Shown piece by piece: positions 1-9,558 of a stretch of DNA of 27,867 bases. The stretch is taken from NCBI GenBank assembly GCA_025399215.1, contig MU621313.1, positions 1-27,867 on the forward strand, read 5' to 3'. The translations under genes and the position numbers were made by a program. Under the pieces are notes generated by a model. It did no database searches and was not told the DNA's origin. It was given only the letters and a program-made list of their open reading frames with translations. Numbering within the stretch: the first letter of the stretch is position 1; each line of letters begins with the position of its first letter. This DNA is from Globomyces pollinis-pini (Eukaryota; Chytridiomycota; Chytridiomycetes; Rhizophydiales; Globomycetaceae).

Positions 1-1
1 G

Positions 2-85
2 AATGGCGATGGGTGTTGTAATGGTTTAGCATTGGATATGTTCATTTTGACTAAGAAGTTAAATGCGCCTAACAATAAATCGTAG
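2..85 (+). CDS. Possible 3' end of a gene entering from the left edge
   Basis: One frame stays open from the window edge for 27 codons and then reaches TAG. The residues are mixed and look protein-like, with a Cys pair and a lysine-rich end. It is too short to identify a family, and chance is a real alternative. Confidence 0.2.
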   Translation, partial: NGDGCCNGLALDMFILTKKLNAPNNKS

Positions 86-762
86 TTGAGCATTGTGCAC
101 TTTAATGATCTCGTAATGCTACGTTGAATGAAGTATTGACCTATGAAACAAATACATCACCATATCCATTTACTATTTTGATTAACAAACTGGGTCTAGT
201 GTTCCCAAATTTTTTAACTATACCTATCACTAATATTGGTTCTTATTAAACTTGCTCTTTTTTCCAGGTTAAGATTCAAATTCATTTTCTAATCTGATGG
301 TTTCTGTACATAATTTTTCTTGTACATACGAACAATGGCACTCTATAAAGACTTTGGTTTGTAGAAAATCACATGATGAGTTTAAAATAAGCTATTCATT
401 CGTAACAGTTGGAACTTGCCAACAAGATCATTATCTATTTCAGCCCATTCACTAATGTCTTGAATGTGATTGAAAAACAATTTCAATCATCACGAAATGC
501 AAGGTATTCAAAATTTGAATAGTTTAATACCTGTTGCAACATGAAATACAAATAAGATACGTACCGTTGTCCATCTCTTTCATCACATTATGGCAAATCG
601 CGAACCGCATTTTATCCCAAAATAGACAACCAAAGATGGTTTTCATTGCCCCTCTTTCGTTTCAAATATACAATGGAAACTAACGTATGAAGTACCAATT
701 TTAAAAAAAATATATTATGAATCTGATTCATAACCAGAATATACAGGTGAAAATACACACAA
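86..762. other. Intergenic stretch, no gene recognised
   Basis: No reading frame here resembles a known protein on either strand, and I could not assemble one with short introns. It includes the 3' flank of the minus-strand zinc-finger gene. I see no RNA gene, repeat or element. Confidence 0.4.
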
Positions 763-2698
763 CTAGGAAAACGAATGAAAACTATCTTGAGTTCCAAACC
801 TAGAGAAATCAAACGTGAGGGGTCCCAAAGAACTTGAACTTTGTGGATTGGGTGATATCATCGGTGTGCTAAATCTACGATCAGGCGATGACCTGGAAGC
901 TCCCCCTTGAAGAATAGGATACGCCGTTTGAGGTTGCATAGACATTGGATAATTGTTTTCGGTATTTGTATGGATTCGTAGTGATGGCCTTGCGCGGTTA
1001 CCATTTGGCTTTTGATATGATTCCGATTGGAATCGATTAAACCCACGCATGTCATTGTACGTTTGATTATCCATACGATTTTCACCTATAGTAGATAAAG
1101 AATAGTTGGAATGATCTTGATTTAAAGACATTCCCACTGGAAGCCGACCTGCAGCATCACCCAATCCGTCTTGAAAGGAGGGATTTGCATTGCGATCAGG
1201 GAATAATCTCGCGCTCATAGCTTGAAAATTTGAGCCTTGATGATTAGACGAGTTAATGTTATTTGGGGGACTTTTCAGTTGATCGTTCGACGGAGGTGAA
1301 GAGGGTCCACTTTGGTTAGAAGGGCTGCTATTCATTTGGCTTAAAGAATCCATTAAATTAGCTGTATGGTTGGATTGATTATTCACAGACAACATACCAG
1401 ATCCATTTGAATTGGCCATTGGTTGATTGTTCATCTTATTACCAGGGGCATTAGAAGCGGGCTTTAAATTGCCAGAATTACCAGACTTCATTGTGTTGAC
1501 AGTACTGCTTTGTCCATTTGAATTAACTAAAGAATTGATGTGGCCACTACCAGCATTGTTATTCCGACCAGGAAGCGGTAAGATGGGGTTGTTCAACTGG
1601 AAATGAGTTTCAGGCGACTTGTTTGCAGAGATCGGTCCATTCATATTACTGGTAGGATACATTTGATATTGTTGAGTTTGTAAATGAAACCCTTGTGAAA
1701 AGTTTGGAGAATATATATCATTGCCATGAGAGAGAGATGGCATTGACTGAAAATCAATAGTATTTCTACGGCCAAATGAATCGGTATTGCTGGGTGGCAT
1801 TTGGGAATTAAAATAATGAAGTCGATCATTATAACTGTTTGGAAACGCATAACTGCTTTGATCTTTTGGTAGAGTAGAGTACTTGTAGTCCATTGGAGCG
1901 ACGATCTTTGGCATTTGATAATCTAATTCATGGATAGTTTGAGAGTACAGGGAATTTCTAGAAGATATTATATCGTTGGGAGGTAGCCGTTGATTGAGAA
2001 ACATATTGGGAACATCTTGCGGCATAGACTGACGGATCGGAGTAATTTGCGGAGTAGGTAAATGCAGGGGATCGTTGGATCTATTTGCAGGAGGTTGAAT
2101 ATTTCTGTGTACAAGTTGTTCGTGTTCAACCAACAATTTTCTATTAGCGAAATGTTCTTTACAAGGTCTAAAACTACATGGAAAAGGAGTTGTAAAATGA
2201 TGGGTTCGGCGATGACGAGCCAAAGAAGAAGTCTAGAGATCAGTAAGTAGAATCAATACATCATTAAAGGATTTGGAACAACCTTCAAAGGGGCAATGAT
2301 TTGGTTTCTCTCCTGTGTGAGTGCTAAGAAATTAAAGGGAAGGATGCATACCGATAGTGAATTTTAACAGCTGATCGCTGCATAAAGGCCTTCCCACAGT
2401 CCGGCCATACACATTTGAAAGGTCTATCATTCAAATGAATTCTCAAATGTCTGGTAACGTCAGTTTTCCTTAGAAATGATTTCCCACACCCATCCCACGG
2501 ACATGGAAATTTCCGATCAGGCTTTCCGTCTGAGTTTAATTCATCATTAAAAGACAGTAGATCGACAGCCGAATCAGGGAAAGTCATGGCTTCGAAAGAT
2601 GAAAGAAGGAAGGAAAGAGAGAGTTCGGGTTTAAATACAGTGGCACCGGTACTACCACCGACTTCCCACGAGTTACTGATCTCCTTCACGTCATTCAT
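763..2698 (-). CDS. C2H2 zinc-finger transcription factor, four fingers plus long Asn/Ser/Pro-rich tail
   Basis: Probable sequence-specific DNA-binding regulator in the nucleus. Exons are 2698-2352, 2323-2260 and 2232-763, giving 626 residues. The introns are only 28 and 27 nt. Four consecutive C2H2 fingers occupy about residues 66-180. Splicing rebuilds finger 2 and its THTGEKP linker across intron 1, and finger 3 (CPFEGCSKSFND then TSSLARHRRTH) across intron 2, which confirms both introns. The paired fingers with Cys-x4-Cys spacing resemble GLI/ZIC/TFIIIA-type fingers. The remaining 450 residues are low-complexity Asn/Ser/Pro/Gln-rich, typical of fungal activation regions. The start is the first ATG of the frame; the frame is open for about 11 more codons upstream without an ATG, so a small upstream exon is possible. 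DNA target and pathway are unknown. Confidence 0.85.
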
Positions 2699-2807
2699 TA
2701 AGCCACAAGAATAGGGAAAAATTAAACTCAAGGCTGTGATTGAGTTAATATATTTGAATGGTAGTTATGCTGGGACTGTAGCTGGTCTTTTGTAGGGTTC
2801 CTACTAA

Positions 2808-3197
2808 GTTCCCTTTACACATGGTAACTTGATTCAAACTCATGAACAAAGAAATAAGAATACAACACTGAAAACCAGTTACAGTAATACTAATTATAGC
2901 ACTTCTTATACTAATGGTTCTTCAAATTACGCTCTGGAAAAACAACCGTTACACAGAATTAGCGTGTTAGTCGACCATATCTAATTCCATGTGACTCTAG
3001 CTTCGAATGCTTCTTCCTCTACCCTTCCACCTTCAACTCTCAAGCTCACTACCTACGACAGCATCGGAACTCGTGTTGCTTCTCTTTTGTTTAAGGCGTT
3101 GCCTTTCTCATTCAATCACCAATTTCAAATCATGTGGTTGATCTTGGTTTCATATCTTCATTTAGTCCCTTATCAAAAACTATCTTTCAAACATTGA
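2808..3197 (+). other. Coding-like fragment interrupted by a stop, possible relic
   Basis: One plus-strand frame is open from 2808 to 2981 and, after a single TAA at 2982, from 2985 to 3194. The same frame also has TAG at 2793 and TAA at 2805. The translation is Asn/Ser/Thr-rich and then Ser/Leu-rich, with a hydrophobic stretch near the end. A 31-nt GT-AG segment spans the TAA, but removing it does not keep the downstream frame. No family is recognised. It may be a decayed gene or chance. Confidence 0.25.
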
Positions 3198-3850
3198 TCT
3201 ACTACTCGCGCCTTTCCCACTTGATCGATTCTTTTTAATTTCATTTCAATATAAATAATAGAGTTTGTGGTAAGGTTTGTACTGTAAAGGGTATCATTCG
3301 TTGATATTCGTACAGGTAGGTCATAATAGTCTTTATATTCAGTCACGTTGAATCTAGTTTCTTTATCTTGGTCCAATTGGGCTTTTGTGGAAAGTCAATA
3401 GGTACATTGACATTCAATCACAACATATCCATACCACTTCACCGTTCACAATTCACCACTCTTTAATTCTTGTACACTAATGTCGTTTTGTTCATTTGCA
3501 TTGTATATTAGTATATTCCTCTTTTAATGCCAATGGTATCATCAAAGTCACACTAAACTGTTGGTACTTACTACAGATTTAACCTAAAGAGATGAATGCT
3601 TTTCTCTCTTTTGATCATAATTAGGAACGGCGCTGCACTATGATGAACATCTCTATCAGAACAATGATGTAGTTGGTAGATTCAAATTGATTATTTTGAA
3701 TTCTTTACCTTTGAATTATTTATCCGTTTTGGGATACCTCACCATGTTTGGTTGAATTTGGAACTTTTAAACGTAGTTATAAAAGATGGTAAAGCATAAG
3801 CTTACCATTAACGTTAAATGAAAGTCGTTCACCTTCTTGACTTATCTAGG
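3173..3850 (-). other. Possible intron-rich gene or pseudogene, unresolved
   Basis: Several minus-strand stretches read like protein and are joined by plausible tiny introns. A 24-nt intron at 3405-3382 joins an upstream exon (about 3436-3406) to a 69-codon exon ending in TGA at 3173, which contains FNVTEYKDYYDLPV. A 31-nt intron at 3583-3553 joins two more open stretches. Pieces near 3830-3795 and 3775-3750 are also open. I could not connect all of them in one frame, and the join between 3540 and 3440 fails. Either an exon is mis-set or the gene is decaying. I cannot assign a family. Confidence 0.3.
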
Positions 3851-4037
3851 ACCCGATTTCTCTTAAAGTCCATATGAGCCGTTGATGAACCGATGTTCAG
3901 TGATGACGAAATTGGCTAAAAACCATGTATGTCAACAGATATTGGTAGCGCCTCATAATTGAACTTACTGAAATAAGAAAATAAAGAACTGATGGAAACT
4001 GAAACCGAGTCAAACATTTAAATGGAAACAATATATA

Positions 4038-5905
4038 TTATTTATCCAATCTACCTTTTTAGAAAAAGTCAAAATACCTGCAAATAGGATTACGAGCCAC
4101 CATTTCCAAATCCAGTTTATGTCCCACAAGTTCACGAATGTTATTCAGTCCATTCTTGACCATAGTAGGTCGCTCAGTGGATAGTCCCCAAGCAATGACA
4201 CGCACATCTTCCGGGAATCCCATTGGTCGTAACATTTCCGGTCTGAACATTCCAGAGTTACCAATTTCCACATACTTTCCAAGTCCTGCTCATGAACATG
4301 TTAAATTTACCCTCATGCCATGTGAAGATTTCCATAGAAGGCTCTGTGTATGGATTGTAAGCTGGCTTGAAACGCAAATTAGATATCCCTATTGAACCAT
4401 TAATACCGCATTTTTTTACCAAGTTTCTTGAAGAATCCATCAAGAATACCAATTAAATCACCCAAAGTGACGTTTCGATCGGCAATCACACCTTCAACTT
4501 GGTGGAATTCAGCTAAATGTGTGGCATCCAAAGTTTCATTTCTGAAAACACGATCAATTGAGAACCATTTGACAGGTGTGAATTCCTAAAGAAAGTTAAT
4601 TTTCACTCAAAGAATAATTGGAAAAATCCATTATTGATTGTAAACCAATCGTTGTCATTGAATACTATGTGGAAATACCTTTTGTTGTGCTAATTGGTAA
4701 AGTAAATTAGAACTAATAGCAGTAGTATGAGTTCTCAAAATCATTTTCTGAGCCTCTTCAACTTTCCAATCATAATTGTATCTAATAATCAAATAAATGC
4801 AAGAGTAGCATACCCAAGAGATCCATAACCACCTTCTGAATGAACTTTTTTCACTCTTTCTAAGTATTCTGGTGGAAAGTCGCTGCAAGTAGCAGGTTCG
4901 GACAAGAAGAAAGTATCATGGGCATCACGGGCAGGATGTTGTTGCGGTTGGAACAAAGCATCGAAATTCCAAAAGGAAGATTCAACATATTTATTGGCCG
5001 GCATTTCTGAGAATCTAACGTATAAGTGAGATTCGCTAACCCTAATTCAAAGAAAATTTGCTTGAATTCATCTTTAACTTTCAAGAGTGGATGTAAATGA
5101 CCAGCTTTGGGTGTGGAACCTGCAGCATCAAAATTGTATTTCTTGAAACTAGCGGTTTTCCATTCACCACTAACACATAAATCGCAATTTTTGATACCTT
5201 GCTAACATCTCCATCGTCACATCTGTCTCTTCCTTTTTAATTGTTGTGCTAAAGTTTACTCCTTTAACAACTTTATAAAAAGTAGTTTTCCTAGATGATT
5301 CAGTCTAAAAATCTCCTACGATTTATCAATCCAATTTTTCTTTTTCAATACTTTTGCATTTGGATGATCACCAGTAGTTTGAATTATTTTCAATTCATTT
5401 TGTGCATCATCCACAATAGATTCGACCTAGAATCAGATGTAATAGTAGATACATTTCGAATAAAATTTCCAGATTTTGTTTTAGTGATCCACTTGGCTTT
5501 GAAAGCAGCACCTTGACCAAATTTAGCTGCATCTCCAACCAGTTTCTATATATTAACTTGAATATCCAATACTGTTAAATCTGCCATAGAAATTCCTTCG
5601 GATCCAGTTGGAATGGCATTAAAAACTCGAGCACCATGACTACCAATTTCGCAAATCTCTTTACCTTCCTTTGTAAGTATCCATTTCTCAATCACAATTG
5701 ATTCATATTCAATCATCTAATATTAAAATCCTGTTATATTTTTTTAAAAAACCTCTCTGCTTTTCAAGGCATTTAAAACTCCCAGGAAATCCAATTGAAC
5801 AATAGGATGACCATTGATGATCAAGTTTTCAGAGGTAGGAATGGATCCATGTTTATCCAAATGATTGAGAATATAGTCTTGATATTGTTGTCTTTCAATC
5901 ACCAT
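4038..5905 (-). CDS. FARSA (FRS2 in yeast): Cytosolic phenylalanyl-tRNA synthetase, alpha subunit
   Basis: Charges tRNA-Phe with phenylalanine as the catalytic half of the cytosolic alpha2-beta2 synthetase. Twelve exons (5905-5753, 5716-5573, 5545-5453, 5426-5320, 5290-5198, 5169-5041, 5014-4814, 4781-4679, 4585-4420, 4388-4311, 4285-4078, 4050-4038) give 495 residues, close to the human 508. The N-terminal third carries the winged-helix region. The class II core follows with near-verbatim family blocks: [19 protein letters not shown], motif 2 ([16 protein letters not shown]), [17 protein letters not shown] and motif 3 ([10 protein letters not shown]). The last exon holds 13 coding bases including the stop and yields the conserved CRLD ending. 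An in-frame TAA sits directly before the ATG, fixing the start. Ten introns are 25-36 nt and one is 93 nt. It lies 132 bp downstream of the GT17 gene on the same strand. Confidence 0.96.
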
Positions 5906-6037
5906 TTAGATTTTTTTTTCAAGATTTCTGGTTCACGATTTTTTATGAGAGTAAGGTTAGTCATCAACGTCAATCCATATCACCATCCAAAAATTAAAAT
6001 AATGAAAAATGTATATTATGTGATGAGTGATAGACTA

Positions 6038-7169
6038 TCAAGATTCTCGTACACATCCTCCCGGTAGTAGAAACTTGAATCGTTGAGGATGTTCAAGTAA
6101 TAGTCGAGGCAATACTATCATAGATGTCTCTTTGGCCATAGGTCCCCATTTTCGTACTAATTCGCGATAATCCCATGCTTCTGGAGGCATATCAAAAATA
6201 TCAACTCCATCACATATAACCTAAAATAAATAAATCATTCATTTTACATTCTGTATACGTTTGGGATCTAGAAAATATTGTGAATGCACTCTATCTGCAT
6301 GTGAATAACCTTGCATTTTAAATACAAAATCACTAATATGTTTAAAACAGAATGAACAATGCCAGCCTGAATCTGCCAATATATCATCAGAACTTCTTGC
6401 ATGTCCATAATAAGCTGGATATTTGGATGCTTTTCCTCTCCAACTCTCCATATCCAATTGAAATTCAAATGAATACAAGTAATTCCTTAATTGAAGATGT
6501 AAGATGGGTGGTATTCCATCACAACGTCTTAAAAGTTCCACAGTATGCCAAGAGGGTATCTCATCCACATCCATCATTAAGACCCAATCGTCTTTCTGTA
6601 TTCCCGAGTTTTGTATTAAACTGTTCATTGCCAGTCGATGAGCTCTCTCTACATCAAACGGATCACCATTAGCAGGTAAAACAGGTACTTCCACTGTTTT
6701 ATATATAATCTTGTGTTTTGCGAAATCAAATCTGTTTCTGTTCTCTGCAAACACCAATGGTTTTGGTAACCCAGTAAAGGTTGAATTGGCTTCAATAATA
6801 ATAAACTTTTCCACTACATCAAACAATTCTCTAATTCGAATCTACATTACAAAATCAATAAAACCTTGATACCTCCAACAAATCCAATTCAACGCTAAAC
6901 AACACGGCGTCATAGACTTTAGGAGCACCTCTATTCATTCTCCATCCATGTAAATGGCAAAGATCTGACCATGGTAAATGAGGAGAGTAGTAATGTGTGA
7001 TAACATTCCAAGGTTTCTGAGGAGTATCCCAAACTGGACGAGTTACATAGGCAATATTCACAATAGTATGATAAATATAGGCTTTTGCTGATATCAAGAT
7101 GATAAAGAAGATTAAACAAGGCAATAAGAATGTTTTCCTACGTCTAAAGCACACACCGAAATTCACCAT
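6038..7169 (-). CDS. GT17 family glycosyltransferase, MGAT3-like (beta-1,4-N-acetylglucosaminyltransferase)
   Basis: Three exons (7169-6873, 6841-6248, 6220-6038) encode a 357-residue type II membrane protein. A short basic N-terminus is followed by a hydrophobic signal anchor at about residues 13-38, then a lumenal catalytic domain. The order of blocks matches GT17: YDAVLFSVELDLLEIRI near the start of the domain, FIIIEANSTFTGLPKPLVF, a DDWVLMMDVDEIP acidic block (the likely donor or metal site), and the C-terminal FKFLLPGGCVRES. In animals, members add a bisecting GlcNAc to N-glycans in the Golgi; the acceptor here is unknown. The introns are 31 and 27 nt and both restore family sequence. 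Family assignment is firm, exact specificity is inference. Confidence 0.9.
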
Positions 7170-7565
7170 CGACCTATTCCAATTCCAATAATAATTTTGT
7201 TGATTGATTTGTGAGTATTAAATCCGTTGAAATCCAATAGGTTTTTGAAAAGCAAAGTAGATTGAAGTGAATGTTTCAAAATCCGGTTTTCCACGTTGAA
7301 GGAGGTTCAATTCTTAGTTGGGTCCATCTTGAATATATCGAGCTTTGTTTAGGGATAGAAAGAGAATATTAAATCATTAATCATTAGTACTGGTTTTATT
7401 CTTTGACGCTTATCTTGGTATTTTGGTCAGCTTGTTATTGAAATTCACTTTGCTGTAAATACCTTCAAAAACGAATTACAACTGAAGAGAGTGTTTGCTT
7501 AATAAAAAGAACGACTTTATTTTAGAGATTTAAAAAACACGTCGTGTTCATTATACCCATAAAAT
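7170..7565. other. Intergenic spacer between two minus-strand genes
   Basis: Contains the promoter side of the GT17 gene and the 3' flank of the TPPP gene. A TTTATT (AATAAA on the minus strand) lies near 7517, about 45 nt beyond the TPPP stop, and is a likely poly(A) signal. Nothing else is recognised. Confidence 0.4.
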
Positions 7566-8153
7566 TTACTTGGCAACACCACGTACATCTGCTTCTTTGC
7601 GATTGGTGATTTGACTCAAACTCAAGGTTTGTGACCCAAGGTCTGTTCGACCATCTAATCCCTTTCCTTTCCCATTACCATCGAATCGTTCCTTGTGGGT
7701 TCCTAATATGAATTTATGAATACTATAATCACCTGTGTATTTGCTCGTGTCAGTCAACTTTTCTACGATGGTGCTCTTTTCGACTTGTGTAGCACCTTCA
7801 GCTAATTTAGGAACACCTCCAGATTTCAAGATTTGAGAGATTATATTGTTTAAGGAATCTTCAGGAGTTCCTTTGAATTTCTTTTCTCCCAATTGTTGAA
7901 TACCCAAAATGAATTCTTGTTGATTAATTCGTCTAGCATTTTTAGCTTTCACCTGAATAATCAATGATGTTGTTCAACTTACTTTACTGAATACGATATC
8001 GACATCAGTGTTTGTAATCGGTCCACCAATAACACCAGTATCTTTGCAAAACTTTGCAAATCTGGCACCATCCATTGTAAGTGCATCCGAAGGATTTGAT
8101 TTTGACGCACCAAATTGACAGTAAGCTACGAAAGCTCTATTCAAATCTTCCAT
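7566..8153 (-). CDS. TPPP/p25-alpha protein (tubulin polymerisation-promoting protein)
   Basis: Short microtubule-binding protein of the p25-alpha family, associated with cilia and flagella. Exons 8153-7983, 7952-7733 and 7702-7566 give 175 residues, the usual length of the short animal TPPP3 type. It starts MEDLNRAFVAYC, then KFCKDTGVIGGPITNTDVD, then DIVFSKVKAKNARRI across intron 1. The family hallmark LTDTSKYTGTHKERF and the GKGKGLDGR block follow. The second intron (30 nt, 7732-7703) is a multiple of three with no stop, so it reads through as ten extra residues and hides inside the ORF; the hallmark motif is continuous only after its removal. The frame extends upstream without an ATG, so the start at MEDL is preferred. 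Among fungi this family marks flagellated lineages (established knowledge). Confidence 0.94.
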
Positions 8154-8666
8154 TAGTATTTTGAAAGTTGGTAGTATTGAAAGAATCAATTCTTTAACAA
8201 AGGGGAACAATGAGTCACATGTATTCTCATTCCCATGGTTAGGAGAATACAGAAATACAAATGTTGAACAAAATCAGGTTTCTTCCAAGATTCTATTCAC
8301 TAGGAATGTTTATTATTCCCCATATCAAGTTCATTTGTGGACAGGAATGAAATCATAACGATCATGTTTACCAAAAATTGTCACGCGAGTGTTTTTCCAT
8401 TGGATATTTATCTCTAATAAAACAAATATAGAGACGGTATTATGAAATAGATGTAGACTATGATGACAACAACGATATTGAGGAATACAGATCAGATTAA
8501 CAACCATATTGAGGAATACAGATCAGATTGGATTGTTGAATCATTTTTACGCGACCAAAGTTAATATAATGGATATGATTCATTTAAAAAGCATCATACA
8601 GCAATAACACTGTATGTACTACAAGTCAATTCAGATACATTCGACTGTGTTTTGATTAAATTTTTG
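8154..8666. promoter_or_regulatory. Divergent promoter region between TPPP and 5-hydroxyisourate hydrolase
   Basis: The two genes are transcribed away from each other, so both promoters must lie in these 513 bases. A plus-strand ORF covering part of it (8161-8358) has no recognisable content. No clear TATA element or factor site is recognised. It contains the 31-bp tandem duplication listed separately. Confidence 0.45.
8468..8529. repeat. 31-bp tandem duplication, two copies
   Basis: Two adjacent 31-bp units (8468-8498 and 8499-8529) differ at one base. This is a simple recent slippage or duplication product in the divergent promoter. Confidence 0.9.
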
Positions 8667-9161
8667 ATGAAGTTTTCTCAACAAAGAATCAACCAAGTTT
8701 CCAATCACTTGACTTTACCAATGGCCAAATCAAGAATAACTACCCATGTGTTAGACACTGCTCACGGAGTTGCTGCTCAGAATGTCTTGGTTCATCTTCA
8801 TTATTATGAACAAGATGAATGGAAACTGTTGGGATCAGAGTAAATTACACCATTAACAAATAGGAAAACCAATTCTGATGGTCGTTGTCAAGGTTTAAAT
8901 GTTAGCAATGGAATTGCAAATGATCTCAACCCAGGTTTGTATCGATTAACCTTTGACATTAAATCATACTATAAGTCGTTGAATATTCAACCTTTCTTTC
9001 CTGAAGCTCAAGTACTTGTTCATTGAAATTAATTATAGATTGTTTTCCAAGTATCTGATCCTCCAAACCAACATTATCATGTAAGTTACTTTTAATAATT
9101 TATGAACAAGGTCCCATTGGTAGTGACACCATTTGCATACAATACTTACCGAGGAACATGA
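8667..9161 (+). CDS. 5-hydroxyisourate hydrolase (transthyretin-like), with N-terminal PTS2 signal
   Basis: Hydrolyses 5-hydroxyisourate to OHCU, the step after urate oxidase in purine breakdown. Exons 8667-8839, 8864-9011, 9039-9080 and 9111-9161 give 137 residues, with introns of 24, 27 and 30 nt. Family landmarks are all present: TTHVLDTAHG near the start (active-site His27), the Arg of DGRC, PGLYRLTFD, FFPEAQIVFQVSDP, the second catalytic His in QHYHVPLVVTPFAYNTYRG, and the C-terminal tetrapeptide as YRGT rather than YRGS. The 18-residue extension before the conserved core contains RINQVSNHL at residues 7-15, which fits the peroxisomal PTS2 consensus R-I-x5-H-L. There is no C-terminal PTS1. 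An AATAAA begins one base after the stop. It is convergent with NAA38. Confidence 0.95.
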
Positions 9162-9167
9162 AATAAA
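9162..9167 (+). terminator. Probable poly(A) signal AATAAA for 5-hydroxyisourate hydrolase
   Basis: Canonical hexamer directly after the TGA stop. The opposing NAA38 gene has its own hexamer (TTTATT on the plus strand, 9185-9190) in the same 65-bp gap, so the two 3' ends probably overlap. Confidence 0.6.
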
Positions 9168-9226
9168 TGAATTTACATGTACATTTTATTATTAAAAGAC
9201 CATGAATGTCTATAAATTTGTTACTA

Positions 9227-9525
9227 CTATATGATAAAATCTGATCTTCTTGCATTTGTTACTATAGGTTTTTCATCTGGATTTAATAATATTTTAGTGA
9301 TATGATTTCCAGGTACCATAACCCAACCAATAAACCTTTTTCCATTCCAAATATCATCTATACTTTGAGATTCTAACAATTAAAGTATGAAAGATTACTG
9401 CTATACTCAGTAGTAGAAGATAGTATAATATTACAATCATGATCAACACATACGAAGAAACCAGTGAAGGATCTCCCATCTGAAATGTGAATCGTTAGTT
9501 TACTATCCAAATATTCTTCAAGCAT
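9227..9525 (-). CDS. NAA38: NAA38/LSMD1-like LSM-domain subunit of the NatC N-terminal acetyltransferase
   Basis: Auxiliary subunit of NatC, which acetylates N-terminal Met followed by a hydrophobic residue. Two exons (9525-9399 and 9372-9227) separated by a 26-nt intron give 90 residues. The Sm fold matches LSMD1: LEEYLDSKLTIHISDGRSF (Sm1 start), GFFVCVDHDCNIIL (the D-x-D-C-N-I-I-L signature) and the diagnostic RFIGWVMVPGNHITKI Sm2 strand. A later acceptor would give a 41-nt intron and lose five residues; the shorter one matches the local intron size. An in-frame TAA precedes the ATG. The start lies 33 bp from the divergent PPR gene and the stop 65 bp from the convergent HIU hydrolase. Confidence 0.88.
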
Positions 9526-9558
9526 TTCAAAATCAATAAAAAAAAAACTTTCTTTTTA
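9526..9558. promoter_or_regulatory. 33-bp divergent start-to-start gap with a homopolymer A tract
   Basis: Start codons of NAA38 (minus) and the PPR-like gene (plus) are 33 bp apart. The gap holds an uninterrupted run of ten A followed by a pyrimidine-rich stretch. A poly(dA:dT) tract is a known nucleosome-excluding promoter element, so a shared bidirectional promoter with transcripts starting very near the ATGs is inferred. Confidence 0.55.

Noticed and set aside
2757..3197. Reassigned stop codons as an explanation for the interrupted frame
   Set aside because: Well-identified genes in the window end with TAA, TAG and TGA, and none needs a readthrough stop.
3173..3850. TMEM231 or another ciliary membrane protein
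   Set aside because: A few short resemblances appeared in several frames, but no ordered alignment or membrane segments could be built.
8161..8358. 65-codon plus-strand ORF between TPPP and HIU hydrolase
   Set aside because: Overlaps the TPPP start on the other strand and shows no family features; treated as promoter.
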